Source of the DNA: Chamaecrista fasciculata
Lineage: Eukaryota; Streptophyta; Magnoliopsida; Fabales; Fabaceae
Length of the DNA: 64,000 nucleotides
Direction: 5' to 3'
Assembly: GCA_003254925.1 (NCBI GenBank)
Contig: QANZ01005364.1
Location: forward strand, 62,001-126,000
In this document: piece after piece, positions 33,228 to 45,830 of the stretch
How the letters are laid out: the number at the start of each line of letters is the position of its first letter
Numbering within the stretch: position 1 is the first letter of the stretch
Notes under the pieces: generated by a model
Databases searched by the model: none
Seen by the model: only the letters and a program-made list of their open reading frames with translations
What the model was told of the DNA's origin: nothing
Program-made: the position numbers and the translations under genes

Positions 33228-33263
33228 ACTTTAAACATCAGATATATAGAACCAAAAAGAGTA

Positions 33264-34157
33264 TTAAACTAGCTATAATTAAGGTCAACGTATACTTGCG
33301 AGCTTGAATACGTGATACTGCAATGATATGAGATTTATGGTGTACGTAGAGGGCTTTATTACTTACCTGACTCTATTCCTTTGCATTCTTGTCGATCTAT
33401 TAATTATTTAAATGCAGGTGTACTTTAATTTATTATATATATAGGCATCAGAGCTACATTTGAAGGGTGATGGAGGTAATTAAAGCTAATTAAGTGAGGG
33501 AGGAATCACATAGCTAGAAGGTTCATGTGGATGATTTGTTTAAAGCTCTATAACTAATTAACTAATGTAATGCCTAATTAATTGACTAATTGAGAGCCTG
33601 GCCTTTGGGTTCAAGGTGGAGAATAAGACAGAAGAAAGCCCTTAATTTAAGCCACAAAACAATGCTACAGATTACCTAATATATACCTAACCAAGCATAT
33701 ATACATGCAGCATCTAGACACATTGATCATAGTCTGCAAAATCATTTGAAAAAACATATACTATTCCAAAAGTTAATTATAATTACGCAGTCATTCATGC
33801 TTGGAACCAAGAAGAGACCATGTGAAATGCACTATTGAAGGAAGAGACTTTAAGGTAATATATATATATATATATATATATTGAGAGAGATAGAGATAAA
33901 GTGAGCAGTTTAAGGCAATGATCATCCATAGCGTAATTTAGGTGGGTGAAAGTGAAATGATCATGAAAAAGTGATGAACGATTTTTCTTAACCAACAAAA
34001 AGAAAAATAATTATACCAACAAAATCTAATACAATTGATAGATAACAAATTGAGTTTCTAAGTATGATATCTCGTGTTCAAATCATTGATCATGCATGTG
34101 AAAAAGAAATTGGTAGAAATAAAAATTTGTTTTATTGATCTCTACGTCTTAGAAAGA
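33264..34157. other. AT-rich spacer
   Basis: No gene or delimited element. (AT)n run at about 33861-33880. Confidence 0.4.
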
Positions 34158-34173
34158 ATAGTCTCTGATTATT

Positions 34174-34353
34174 TTTTGGTATAATCATGGATTTCTCTCA
34201 TCTATCCGTGTAACAATTTAAGCGAAGACTAATCACATTCAGGTCAGGAGCAACAATTAAAGTCCTCCTAACAATATGGATTCCAGGGCTCGAACCTAGA
34301 TCCTTCAACTTGAGATGCAACTCATTTACCACTGCATCAAAACATTTGTTGTT
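34174..34353 (-). mobile_element. SINE (family B), minus strand
   Basis: Exact 16-bp TSD ATAGTCTCTGATTATT (34158-34173 and 34354-34369). On the minus strand the head shows A box (TGCAGTGGTAAATGAGTTGC) and B box (GGTTCGAGCCC), and the tail ends in an A-run (T-run at 34174). Confidence 0.9.
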
Positions 34354-34369
34354 ATAGTCTCTGATTATT

Positions 34370-36600
34370 AGTTAGAGATAAATTGGGTTCTTAAAAATGA
34401 AAGGAATTAAAAAGAAAATTAGTAGTGTGAAGGGAAGAGGTTGTGTTATATTAATAATTAAGGGGTTCCCAATGGTTGAAGGCAAAGGCATGTTACAAGG
34501 TACATGGCAGTTAGTTACCATGCATGTTTCATGCATGTGATTGTGTTTGTCACAAAAAGCCATTCCAATTTCCCTCATTAATCACCCATATATGTTCCTC
34601 ACCTGCTCAACATATATATATATATATATATATATACAACTTTTTTATTTTGAGCAACCTTCAAATTTGTTAGGGAGGAATACAGCAAATTAAATCACAC
34701 GATCAATTTTTTCTACGAGCCAAAATGGGTTTATGAGGAAATAAATTGACACAAATTATCCTAAATTCACAAGTGATCAAAGTGATGTAAAGTTTGTTTG
34801 GAAAAAAGCTTTTTGTTAAGCGCATTATTAAAGGATATATACTCTAAATTTTCAAAAAGGACGAAAGATTTATGAAAATTCTTTATTTTGCATAAAAAAA
34901 ATTATTCTTATATTAAGGTTTAATTAAATAATAATAATACTCAATGTCCATTTTAACCAATTTTTAATTACTATCGTAGTCCTCGTACGTTCTGTTTTTT
35001 GGATATTAAAAAACTTACTCATGAGGACCAAAATAAAACTGACTCCAAAGTTTGAGGATCAAAACAGAATAAAAAATAATTTGAGGACTAAAATGACTAC
35101 TTAACCTTAATTCTAATGTATGGGAGAGCAAGGAGGAAATGTGTTTAGTGGCAATAGGGGAAAAAATAGAAAGAAAGAAAAAAATACCAGTTTTCTGAAA
35201 AAGTATGAAATTTTAGTAACATGTTTACCAATTTTAGAGGTTCAAGAAGTAATTGTAAATGACACAACAAGATTTGAAAAAGTTCATTTCAGTCTAAATG
35301 ACCTTTTAGGGAAACACATCATCCAAAAAAAAAAAAGATCACTTAACTTGTGATCGATTAGCTATATTAAAAGATGCAAATAATTTTTTTAATTAAGGTA
35401 CAGTAGATAAACAAATATATGTTTTATGTTAAACACACACATATATATATATATATATTGATTATATTCTCTTATTTGTCTGTCTCTTTCACTCTTGTTT
35501 ATCCAAACACAGAACAAGAGAGCAATGTGAAGAAAGAGGAAGTGATGCCTGGTGCAAATAGGTAAAAAGGGGACCATATATGTGGGAAAGACGGATCTGA
35601 ATGATTGGATGAAGAAGATTTCATTCTTGCTGGTTCGCCAATGAATTGATGAATATGTAGAACGAAGACGAACAAATTAATAGACAAAATCTCAGTTTAG
35701 CATGTGAGTGGGGATCGTCACAGAATCTTGATAGATATGGATCCACCTATATATAATTCACTTCTTTTTGCACAATAAAACACAAAATAATAAAGTTTGA
35801 AGTGAAAAGTAACATATGACCACAACTCCACAAGTGTTTGTTTGTATGCACCAAAAAGGGAGAGGAAAGAATATATTTATACACACATATATATATATGC
35901 ATAGGGAGATATTTTCGTATTTCAAAGAGGATAAATTAAATGAAGAATTAAGTACATTTTTGTATTGATTAAACTCAAGTATAAAAAGAATATACATGTT
36001 GATGTATGTTTATACGTTTACCGTTTTTCATTCGATTCGCTAAAATTTTTGTAATTATCCACCACACGATTTTAACCTAATCTAAGAATGGTGCAAATTT
36101 ATGTATTTGATACATAAGGTAATCAATTTGATTGATTAAAAATTTTCTTGAAAAGTATAGGTCTTGGCCGAAAATCATAAATTATGAATTTATAAATTTT
36201 TGGTCAATAGATTCGACTTCTTGAATATGATTCTTGAAATTTTGAATTATTGATGCAAGACTTATTTTTCAAGAAGGCATGTTAATTGCACAAACCCTAA
36301 TTGAACACAATCAAAGTCGTTTTTTTTTTGTGTTGATGAATGTTGATGCCGTGAATATATATATATATATATATATGAATTGTTCATGTATGTTTGAGTA
36401 TGGTGTTGGATATGGCTCTAGGTCTTATTTTGGTAAATACGGCCTGCGTGTCGTCTCCCTAAATTTTAGATGTAATTTGTTTTCTCACCTCACTCCCCTC
36501 ATATGTTCAAATGAGGTTTCCCAATGTAATTTTTTCTTTTTCTTTTAGAAAGATTCTCTCATTGGCTTGAGGGAATTTAGGGTAGATGAGCCATATCTAA
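34370..36600. other. AT-rich intergenic stretch
   Basis: No ORF with protein-like composition. (AT)n runs at about 34613-34636, 35440-35460 and 36355-36378. A gene-free spacer as far as I can see. Confidence 0.45.
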
Positions 36601-36609
36601 ACACGGTTA

Positions 36610-38382
36610 TTTTATGCATTTAGTTTTTGTATATGATACAAATTGGCGCTAGATGTATGTTTAGGGGTCGCGATTTTAACATGCAAATTTTATGTTTTGT
36701 ACGCACAACCACGTATTCGATACGAGCGTAGGATTTTGTATGAGATACAAAATTTGTGCATGTGTTTCTATGTATATGATACATGGGGACAAACACTAGG
36801 CACACTCGTTTAATTTTAAAATTGGATTTAAAATTGAACCAAAAATTGAACCTAAAAATTGAACCCTTATAAAATCTTAAGTTTTAATGCCATCAATAAA
36901 ACACCCTGTTAAAATCTTGATCATTGTGGAGCGGTGATAGCCCAAGCTACACGTATCTACTTTTATCTTGAGGAGACACGGGTGAATGGAAGATTCAACG
37001 CAATGCCTTATTGAAATCTTGTGTGACTTAATGAGGTTATCAAATCGGATTTGGACCTCAAGGCATTAGATGAGATAAACATGCCATAATAAGTATCATA
37101 CGATGATACAGTCACATAAAGATCTAAGAGTCCAAATGATGTGATTGGTAAAGAGTTACCTACCTAAATAACCTAAGGTTGCATTATCGCCCAAGCGAAG
37201 GTAAACTTTGGTGAAATATGGATCTTAGCCACTAATAATAATTTTGCTGGGTTTTATAAAATGGTGGACCTTTTTGCTAATTAACTTTCATATCTTAATT
37301 GTAGAATCATGACAAACAATATAAGTTCAGCGTTATCACTGCGATCTATCCTTGAGAAGGATAAGTTAAATGGGACGGATTTCCTTGATTGGTTTCGTAA
37401 TTTGAGAATTGTTCTCACACAAGAAAGGAAGCTTTATGTCCTAGAAAACCCTCCCCCTGAAGAGCCTGCCAACGACGCTCCAAGAGCTCAAAGAACTGCT
37501 TATGAGAAGCACTTCAATGACTCTGTGGACGTTGCTTGCCTGATGCTAGCCACGATGGTTCCAGAGTTGCAAAAGAACATGGAAATGTTGACGGCTTTTG
37601 AGATGGTCACACATCTCAAGGAAATGTTCCAGCAGCAGGCTAGGCAAGAGAGGTTTGAGACCACTAAGGCTCTACACTCTTGCAAGATGGCTGAAGGTGC
37701 ATCCGTTAGTACCCATGTCTTGAAGATGAAGGGGTACATAGATCACCTTAGTAGGCTGGGATTTCCCATTACTTCAGAGCTTGTGACGGATTTGATCCTA
37801 AACTTGCTGCCTAGAAGTTATGACCAGTTTGTCATGAACTTCAATATGAATGGAATGGAAAAATCAATTTCTGAGCTGCATGGGATGCTCAAGACTGCTG
37901 AGACATCCATTAAAAATGCACCCGATGCAGTCTTGATGGTTCAGAAAAACCAAGGGAAAGGGATGGGCAAAGGAAAGAGGAAGGGTAAAGCCCTGGTTGG
38001 TGAGACCAAGCCAGGGAACAAGCCTAACCCACGACCTTCCAAGAAGGCAAAACCTTCAAAGGATGCGATTTGCTTTTTCTGTCAAAAGCCAGGACATTGG
38101 AAAAGGAATTGCAAATTGTATTTGGAAGATCAAAAGAAGAAGAAGAGCGGTGAGGTCTCTACTTCAAGTATCTTCGTTATAGACATTCACTTTTCTACTT
38201 TAACCACTTGGGTATTTGATACAGCATGTGGTTCTCACATTTGTACAAATGCGCAGGGTCTTAAAGACAGTCAAAAGCTGGACAGAAGTGAGGTGGACTT
38301 ACGCGTAGGCAATGGAGCAAGAGTTGCTGCTGTTGTTGTGGGAACATACGAGCTTGTGTTGCCCTCTGGGCTTATTTTCATT
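36610..38382 (+). mobile_element. copia retroelement internal region, 5' part (leader and gag)
   Basis: A leader-like stretch without PBS or 5' LTR precedes the gag ORF. The element is cut inside the start of the protease region at about 38382 and joined to LTR sequence of a copia family. The left border is uncertain. Confidence 0.65.
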
Positions 38383-38406
38383 TTGAATTTTGAGTTAAGA
38401 TATTAA
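37309..38406 (+). CDS. copia-type gag with the start of protease, truncated by fusion to an LTR
   Basis: The 365-codon ORF opens MTNNISSALSLRSILEKDKL with LNGTDFLDWFRNLRI, the standard copia gag (UBN2-like) start. A capsid-like helical region follows, then a basic Gly/Lys linker. A zinc knuckle CFFCQKPGHWKRNC (CX2CX4HX4C) lies at about residues 252-265, then WVFDTACGSHIC, the protease site. The catalytic triplet here reads D-T-A, where DSGA is usual and plant copia often has DTGC/DTAC forms. Normal gag-pol runs over 1,200 residues. Here the frame leaves pol at PSGLI and reads into AT-rich LTR sequence, stopping at 38406. Gag would build the element's particles. The 1-kb gag frame is undamaged, so the fusion is fairly young. 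Confidence 0.85.
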   Translation: MTNNISSALSLRSILEKDKLNGTDFLDWFRNLRIVLTQERKLYVLENPPPEEPANDAPRAQRTAYEKHFNDSVDVACLMLATMVPELQKNMEMLTAFEMVTHLKEMFQQQARQERFETTKALHSCKMAEGASVSTHVLKMKGYIDHLSRLGFPITSELVTDLILNLLPRSYDQFVMNFNMNGMEKSISELHGMLKTAETSIKNAPDAVLMVQKNQGKGMGKGKRKGKALVGETKPGNKPNPRPSKKAKPSKDAICFFCQKPGHWKRNCKLYLEDQKKKKSGEVSTSSIFVIDIHFSTLTTWVFDTACGSHICTNAQGLKDSQKLDRSEVDLRVGNGARVAAVVVGTYELVLPSGLIFILNFELRY

Positions 38407-39102
38407 TGTAATATTTTAATTAAAAATTCAAATCCTCTTGACTCATTCCAACCAATGGGAAGTGTGCATTCTGGATTTCAAGATATGATCTTGAAATTTA
38501 AATTAAAGATTGCATTTTAATTTTGAATTATAATATTAATGTAATCTTATAATCAAGATTTGGTGATTCCCTAATTTAAGGAGTGGGGACTCTCTATAAA
38601 TACACACAGAAGTCGCATAACACAGAGAGAGAGAGAGATATAGAAGGAAGTCGCCTATCCCAAGTGAAAATAGAGAGAGTTCGACTAACCCTAAACTTAG
38701 GATTTTATAGGCGATTTGTGTGTGAGGAAGAGAGAGAGGCGCTAACCCTAAAGTCAGTGGCCAAGAAATTGGTTCTTGGTGCGCCACTTTGAATTCTTGG
38801 ATATTTCAAGAAGTGTTCTTGAAATTCCAAGATTGTAGATCCGTTCCCATAATCTCTTAGAGAAGAGATTGGAGGCTAGCACCTGAGTATCTGCCAAACT
38901 ATTCGTGTGGATCACCGGCAGAGGAAGGACACGAGTTTGTGAACTTCTTGGAATTGCAACCTTTCAAGCAACCGTCTGATTTAGGTAAACGTCTTTTCTC
39001 ACTGGTATAAACACAAGTAGTGGATCCTATGAAGGAGATTATAAGTTTTGTAAAAATTTTAATTTTACCTTTTCCGCTGCGTTTGTTCAATAATCTCCAA
39101 CA
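38383..39102 (+). mobile_element. copia LTR, 3' part (TATA, R, U5)
   Basis: It matches 6885-7560 in reverse complement. TATA box TCTATAAATAC at about 38592, leader, then end AATAATCTCCAACA at 39102. The U3 start is missing because of the fusion with gag. Confidence 0.85.
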
Positions 39103-39103
39103 G

Positions 39104-39119
39104 TGGTATCAGAACCACG
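39104..39119 (+). promoter_or_regulatory. primer-binding site (initiator tRNA-Met type)
   Basis: TGGTATCAGAACCACG lies one base after the LTR end. The canonical plant copia PBS is TGGTATCAGAGC, complementary to the 3' end of initiator tRNA-Met. The sequence after it is not gag, so this is a PBS stranded by rearrangement. Confidence 0.85.
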
Positions 39120-39159
39120 CTAATTTTGTGTTTATGCTACTTTTCAAAGCCATACAATC

Positions 39160-39640
39160 ATTGTTATAAAAATCGATTGGACCGTGAACCGAGCACCAGG
39201 CTGGTCTGAGCCGCCACCAAAACCGGCCAGACAAAGAACCAACCAAGAACTGGACGAACCAGTCAAAAATCGGTAAAAACAGAATGAACTGGTGGTGAAC
39301 CGGTTGAACCATCATAATGTGATTTTTTTTATTTTTTATTTTTTGATTTTTTTATAATTATAGGTAAAATTTTATATAATATTGATTATGAACCAAAATT
39401 TGATAACGAAAGTGATCATAAAATGTCACTTGATGACATTATATTTATGAATATTATGAAAAATGACTATATTTATACTATTGGAATTAGAATTTTATCA
39501 TTTCTAAGTTTTTATTATTATATTTAATTTATTTATTTGTCACCGATTGGACTTTGGTCGAATCCCAGTTAAACTATTGAACTTTAAACCCTTACCTCGT
39601 CCGATTGAATGTCCGGTCTAATTTTTAAAACCTTGCATAC
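39160..39640. repeat. GGTTGAACCGG-type repeat element
   Basis: Left part has 'GATTGGACCGTGAACCGAGC' and 'TGGTGAACCGGTTGAACC'; the right end 'GTCCGGTCTAATTTTTAAAACC' is roughly inverted to the left end 'GTTATAAAAATCGATTGGACC'. It resembles the 17150-18490 family. No clear TSD. Confidence 0.45.
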
Positions 39641-41432
39641 AACACTCCAAGTCTGAAGTTCCTACAAAAATCTAATCCCCCCGGGCAAAAAGAAAAATTA
39701 TGGTTCAAAACTCTCCATATTTGTTTTCTTTATGGGAGATGTAAAAGAAATCTTTCGATATATTTTTTTTTATTCATGGAAATTTTTTAGTCCTCATTTT
39801 TGTGTTATTTTTATTCTAATTTAATATAGAGGATTTTTTTGTTGTTGGTAATTTTGACTTTATTTGATCGAAGAATTTTATACAATGCCGGCGATTGTTG
39901 AGTAATAGTCATGATTGTCTTGCTGTTGTGGATTGACTAGTTTTTGACACATTTTGACTAAATTATCAATTTAGTTTTTAAATTATATAAAAAAAATTAT
40001 TTTAATTCTTAAAACTTTGAAATAATTTTATTAATTTTAAAAATTCATGACTCATTATAATTTAATCTATCTAAAAATTAAGTTGTAGAATAATAATGTT
40101 CATAAAAGAATTAACTTGAACAAGTCATAAAATTTTAAGAATTAAAGAAACTATTTTTAAATAAGAACTAAATGATAACTATCAATATAAAGACTAAAAT
40201 TTTAATTTACTTTAAACTTTTTCATTCGCATTTAAATCATATGAGATTTGTAGACATTTACTTATTGTTCAATTTAACATTTCTAAGAATTGTTCTAAGG
40301 AAGCTAAATTTTGAATTCAAGTTAATTTTTTAAAATAAATCAACCAATGATTTTTTTTATATGAACCTATGATTTTAAAAATATGAATAGTTGGTTACAG
40401 ATTTCAAGTTTAAAATATTAGTCCATCATTGATAAAAGAAAAAAAAAACACTCAATCATCAGCAATACCAAAATATTTTTATACAATCTGATAATGCACA
40501 TATTGACATTAAAATAGAAATCATAATTCTGCCTAAAAAAACAATAAACGACTGTGCGTTCAGTCTTCAGTCGCAGCTCGATCGGATAGAACACAGTAGT
40601 TGGACCGCTTAGGCCCTTTAAGTTCTTTTGGGCTTTCAGGTTCATTCAATTCAAAATGGAAGTTGTTCATTATTTTTAAAATAAAGTATTTATTTGAAAA
40701 GAATGAGATATTTGCCCAATTATTAATGTTTTTTTAAAAATATAAATTGCTTGAGTGGTAGAAGGCTTTTCTGGTATACACACTCGAAGAAAAATATGAC
40801 ATTTGCAGGCCCAATTCGACTCTATTTTCTATTCCATTCTTTAGTTTGTACGGCTTCCTATTTTTTGAAAGAAAAAATATCAATCTCACCATTTGTACTC
40901 TATAGGAGAAATTACATTTAACCCATTTAAACCGTTTAGCTATGATCTTTTAAACTTAAAAGTATCACAATTCACAATCAAACTACCAGCTAACTACAAC
41001 TTATCAAATTAGTCAATTAATTACATATAACATTTTTTTTTAATGTAATTAATTACATATATGATGATAAGTAGAGGAGACTAACTTCTATTATATGGGT
41101 ATTAAGGATTATATATATTCGATTCATCAGATTTTGAGCTCTTGAGCTTAGAATATATGAAAAATATAACAGCTTTCTAGCATAAATAGCTCTTCCAAAA
41201 ACAATCAGAATTAAAACTGCAACTCAAAGAAGCAATTCTCAAAGAATAGATAGTACTACAATCTCCGAAAACAGTTGAAATGTGTTGATAAACACTCAAA
41301 ATTGATCTATGCCATGTAAAATGCTACCAGGATTGGTTTGCAACAGCATGTCAAAAACTTATTGAGGTTGTGTGTGTGGATAATAATGATCAACTGAGAA
41401 ATGTCTGAACTCTGAACCATGTTTCCTCATAA
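39641..41432. other. AT-rich spacer
   Basis: No gene seen. At about 40748-40818 there is a tRNA-like head (TTGAGTGGTAGAAGGC ... CCCAATTCGACTC) that may be a decayed SINE. Confidence 0.4.
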
Positions 41433-44400
41433 TCACTTGCTCTCAATATCATACAGATCAGTTCTGGGTATAGCCATTAAGGAGAAACATATGATGAAAC
41501 TGATATCAAAGAACCTAGGAGAATTCTTGAACTTCATCAAAATAAGAGAAAAAAATTCCATCATAGACCCAGTTGCTTTATCAGTATCCTAAAACTTTTA
41601 GGATCTAGGATGTAATAGTATCTACAATGCCTTCATTCCCATATGTTTGATATGAGAGTTGACAGATGAGAGATGGCAAGTATCAAAGAAAGATAAAATT
41701 AGCATAATAGTATTCCATAAAAGCTTAAGATTCAGAGATGAGATCCCATTGTTTTTTCAGGATGTATGAAAAGCTTGTTAGATATATACGTATAATACAC
41801 AAGTATCTAACTCAAATATTTCACGAAACCTAGTTATCTATGATGCCTAAAATACTTCCTCTTCCTATATCATGAGAATTTAATTATTCTTATATGTTAT
41901 TTTTTTATTAAAAAAAAAAAAAAAAAAAAACTTCAAGATTTCCAAATAGGGGAGTCCAATCACAGCATCATCCTGGAGGTCTTTGGTTCAACTTACATGG
42001 AAACTTGGTGAGGTGAGATTTAAGGGAAGTTAACACCTAACCGGCAATAATTTTGTGTTTCCCCTTTACTTACCAAGTTCTTCAATGAGCAAATATATTA
42101 TGAGGATTTTTTTCGTTGCCCGCTTGGTCTCCGAGGCTTCGTCCCAACTAATCCAAACTCGACCTATTCGGGGAACTCTCGCACTTAGCTATAGTGGAAG
42201 AGTCTCCCAACAGGAGTAGCAAAATTCACTAAAGTCTCATATTCAAGATCTTGCTTTAGCGATATCGAGCTGTTTATCACTTGAACCAACCCCACATTGG
42301 TATATTAGCATAGGCATTTGCGAAAACATATCGGAAGTAACAGGAAGAGAAAATGCCTCACACCCATGCATAGCCATCAATCAGTTTACAATATGATGGC
42401 TTCAAGTGAACAGTGACACAGCCAAATCGTAGATATTATAAACCATATGTCATGAAGAATTAGCAGCTTATGTACCCCTCTAGCTTGACCTTTCCCTTTT
42501 TACTATCATGAGGGCTGCTTGTTTGCTGCTATATTGACTGAAATCCTACATGCACAAACAGATCCTAGAGTTTAACTAGTTTTCTAATGGTGGCAATATA
42601 ATGACTTCAAGTAAATAGAGATGACTATAATATATAGTATACTCTATACATAAATATCTGAATAATAGAACTAGCATCTTATGCATCTCTCTCATAGAAG
42701 AACTCCCTATTGGCTGTTATGGTTTATAGCCTAAGTAGTTACAATAGTAAATTACATTTACATTCACTTCCCCTTGAGATTTTTTAAACCTACACCTAGA
42801 CCCACTCTGGTTTCAAATATAATAGAGTTTCCCTGAAAATCTGAAATTAATAAATGCTATACTCATCCATCTAGTTCAAAAACTATGTACACCCTTATTT
42901 CAAGTTTCATAAGCATTAATTTGACCTTTTAGAGATTTTGTACTGCATTGAATTAGGCTATTATAAGTTTCTTGGGGAGGGGGATTGAGGCATATGGTAC
43001 AAGCTTAGTCAACAATTTTGTTAATAGAATGGAGGTTTCGTATAAATTGAAAACAAAGATGTGTCACTTTGTGTTTCACAAACTTAAGGAGAGATGAATG
43101 TAACTTACTCCAATTAAAATCCTACATTTCCAAACCATCCTTATACTTGAACTGCATCCATGGATCAACACATTATCTTAAACAATAAGAGTGATCCCAA
43201 GAAACAAAATTAAGTTCCCCCTAAACAAGCAGATCAATTAGTTTGCATGGATGTCATCAAGGAACTCACCAAGGACCCTGAATTTTCCCAAACCTCATAA
43301 TGCCCCTCTTTGCTCCAAGACAGCTCAAATGGGCACTAGCCTAGGTATGAAATCACGGTCTTTAAATTTAAAATCAGATTCAGATGTAACCAGTCACCAA
43401 CCATCTCACTTTAAAAGTCATCCAAACATCAAAGTACACATCACATTCTTTGCTCCAAGTCAGATTAAAAGGACATAGGCCCACATAGAAAATCAAGTCC
43501 TTAAAATCCATTGAAATTGGTCATCATAACTTGTCAGCTAAAGCCTATAGGTCATCTTTAACCCACCCACCCAAAAAAAAATAAAAAACTATAGGACATG
43601 ATAGGATGAAGGAAAGATACACAACTTATAATTGCTTTTGAACATCAGAAAAGTACCACACTAAACAGGCAAAATGTCATAAAAACTTTACAAAAAGGGT
43701 TTTGGCGGTTTTGATGCTAAGACCATCAATAGCAAGCCTATGGCTTAAAATGCTAATTTCTCCTTCACCCCTGCCCTCATACGTAAACTAATAAGCTGAA
43801 GTCAGCTAAAATGGCCCAGGGAAATGGAACTTTAGAGACATGTATCATTAACTAACAAGGCAGCCTCCACCCTCTTTATACAAGATTTTTTTTTTTTTTT
43901 TGGTTTCCCACAGGTATTAGAGGGAATCCTGTTTGAGGCAGTATCGAGTACTAAATGTGGGCAACTCTTCCATCAGGAATTGACCCTAAGTTCATCATGT
44001 TGTGGGATACTAGTCCCTTCCGCTAGATTCAACCCCCTTTGGTTCTTAAGCAAGATTAAGAACTTCAGCTAACATACAAAATGCTGCTAGTGTTAGGTAA
44101 AATCCTACAGCGAATAGCACTATAGTAACTAAAAGAAATTTACTTAACAACATTTTGACTATCAAACAGGATATCGTTAGAAAAATATGAAATCCGGTGA
44201 TTACCATGCCATTACCATATTCAGATCTTAATCACCAACTTGCAGCACAGAACTCACTCAACTCCCCAATAGACCTCTCTATGTCACATAATTCCAATTT
44301 GTATTAAGAATTCCCAGTTGATATTACCCAATTCTTCATAATTAATCTCACGCCCAAGCGGGGAAGAACTAGAAAGAAAAACCTAGGAGGTAAGGAAGCA

Positions 44401-45023
44401 TAGGCTACATACAATGGTCTACAATATGATTAAAATGGTGGGACTCAGGATAATTTGGTGCGGGTCTTGTACAAGTAAACTTATCATGAAGCATAAATTA
44501 TATACAGCGAAAATATTATCAGCATATCCCTAGTCTCTACATTAACCAGCCATAGAATCATACCAATACTGCCAAAGTAAGAAAAGGATACACCAGATAG
44601 AAACCATGAGCAAATGCCCCCGCCAACACAGCAGTAAACAGACGATCTCTCAAAACAGGTCTATGGCGGAGCGATAAACGAACTGAAAAACAAACAAAAG
44701 CAAGAAAACTCGATGACAATTTTAAATAAAATAAAAAGCCAGAGAGAAAGAAAGCCTTAAGGAATTAATATTTGGGAGGAATTGCTTACTAAGAGGAAGA
44801 ACAGGGGCATATACTAGAGGAAACAGAAACTTAAAGGGGGGTCCATTGTTTTTCTTCCTTAGAGCAGCTTCCCTTTAACGCAATCGCAATTGCAGAAAAT
44901 CCAAGAGAAAGACATTGTTAAAAAAAAGAGATAAGGTAATGGTTAAGAACAATTTATGCAAAATCATGTGATCCAGCAGCATGCGAGGACTTACCGGGCG
45001 GAAGGATCAGACGGCGGAGCCAT
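41433..45023 (-). CDS. conserved small plant membrane protein, 77 aa, four exons
   Basis: Minus-strand exons 45023-44995, 44872-44790, 44682-44592 and 41463-41433 join in phase (29+83+91+31 = 234 bases) with GT-AG borders. They give MAPPSDPSAREAALRKKN, then PPFKFLFPLVYAPVLPLIR, then RHRPVLRDRLFTAVL, then AGAFAHGFYLVTDLYDIESK and a TGA. The start has the Ala-Pro N-terminus and basic 'REAALRKK', then a hydrophobic helix, a short basic loop (RHRPVLRDR), a second hydrophobic stretch, and an acidic end. I recall this as a conserved family of 60-80-residue plant proteins, some of them reported from mitochondria, but I cannot verify this and give no function. The first two introns are short and the third is 3.1 kb and holds SINE-like insertions. 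No stop or frame problem, so it should be a live gene. Confidence 0.85.
42107..42300 (-). mobile_element. SINE-like element in intron 3
   Basis: On the minus strand the head reads GGTTGGTTCAAGTGATAAAC (A-box-like) and AGATCTTGAATATGAG (B-box-like). The body ends GGGCAACG plus an A-run. Possible 7-base TSD TAATATA. Inside the large intron of the 77-aa gene. Confidence 0.5.
43888..44045 (-). mobile_element. SINE-like element with long A tail in intron 3
   Basis: On the minus strand a tRNA-like head (TCTAGCGGAAGGGACTAG, AGGGTCAATTCC) leads to a body ending in about 15 As (T-run at 43888). TSD unclear (CAAGATT on both sides is suggestive). Confidence 0.5.
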
Positions 45024-45401
45024 GAGGAAATCGATGGGTTAGGGAGGTGGGTGGTGGGATTACTGAGGGTAATTGATCTGATGCAACTTGAAATTTCTTA
45101 GAAGTTAGAAGCTATGCTACGAAGGAAAGGAAATGGCGAACTTGATGTCTTCCTTCTTGTTTTAAGAGTAAACTAGCAATTTAGTCTCTAAAAGTCTCAC
45201 ATGTTATAATTTGATCCTTATTCGGCTAAATTGTAATTTACTAATTTTCAAATATTTTCTTTATAGAAACAAATTTTCTATCAGACACTGAAAAATCGGG
45301 TTAGGATTGATCTATAATCAAAATAACTATGTGGCATGTGCCAAACCTTCCCTTGTTACAATGGCTAAGTATATTTTATAATCCAAAAAAAAAAAAACAA
45401 A

Positions 45402-45830
45402 GGCTTAACTGTACTTTTGGTCTCCTAATTTTTGTAAAAGTTTCAATTTGGTCCCTTAACTTTTTTTGTTGCAATTTTGGTCTCCTAACTTATGAAAATG
45501 TCTCAATTTGGTCCCTAACTTTTTTTGTTGCAATTTCGGTCCCCTAACTTTTGAAAACGTCTCACTATTGGTCCCAAGTGCACTTCCAAGTCATGAAAAC
45601 GTCTCCTCATAATGGTCATTTTTTAATCCACTTCACCTATATTTGCCACATCATCAGCCAACTCAATCTGCCAGATCAGCACTAACGGCAGATAATGGAT
45701 GGAAAAAGTGCACTTGGGACCAGTGGTGAGATGTTTTCAAAAGTTAAGGGACCAAAATTGCAACAAAAAAAGTTAGGGAACCAATTGAAGACCTTTGCGA
45801 AAGTGAGGGGACCAAAAGTGCAGTTAAGCC
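45402..45830. mobile_element. Mutator-like foldback MITE, 429 bp
   Basis: Ends GGCTTAACTGTACTTTTGG / CCAAAAGTGCAGTTAAGCC, exact 9-bp TSD AAAAACAAA (45393-45401 and 45831-45839). It lies about 380 bases upstream of the 77-aa gene start. Confidence 0.92.

Larger units (their letters stand above)
31943..33261. mobile_element. Stowaway-like MITE carrying two nested insertions
   Basis: Left end CTACTTCCTCAGATTCTATA and inverted right end share ATTCTATATATCTGATGTTT-like sequence (right: AAACATCAGATATATAGAACC), flanked by TA (31941-31942, 33262-33263). Without the solo LTR and the hAT MITE the element is about 117 bp, a normal MITE size. Confidence 0.75.

Noticed and set aside
37500..37739. Minus-strand 79-codon frame
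   Set aside because: Shadow of the copia gag ORF on the other strand.
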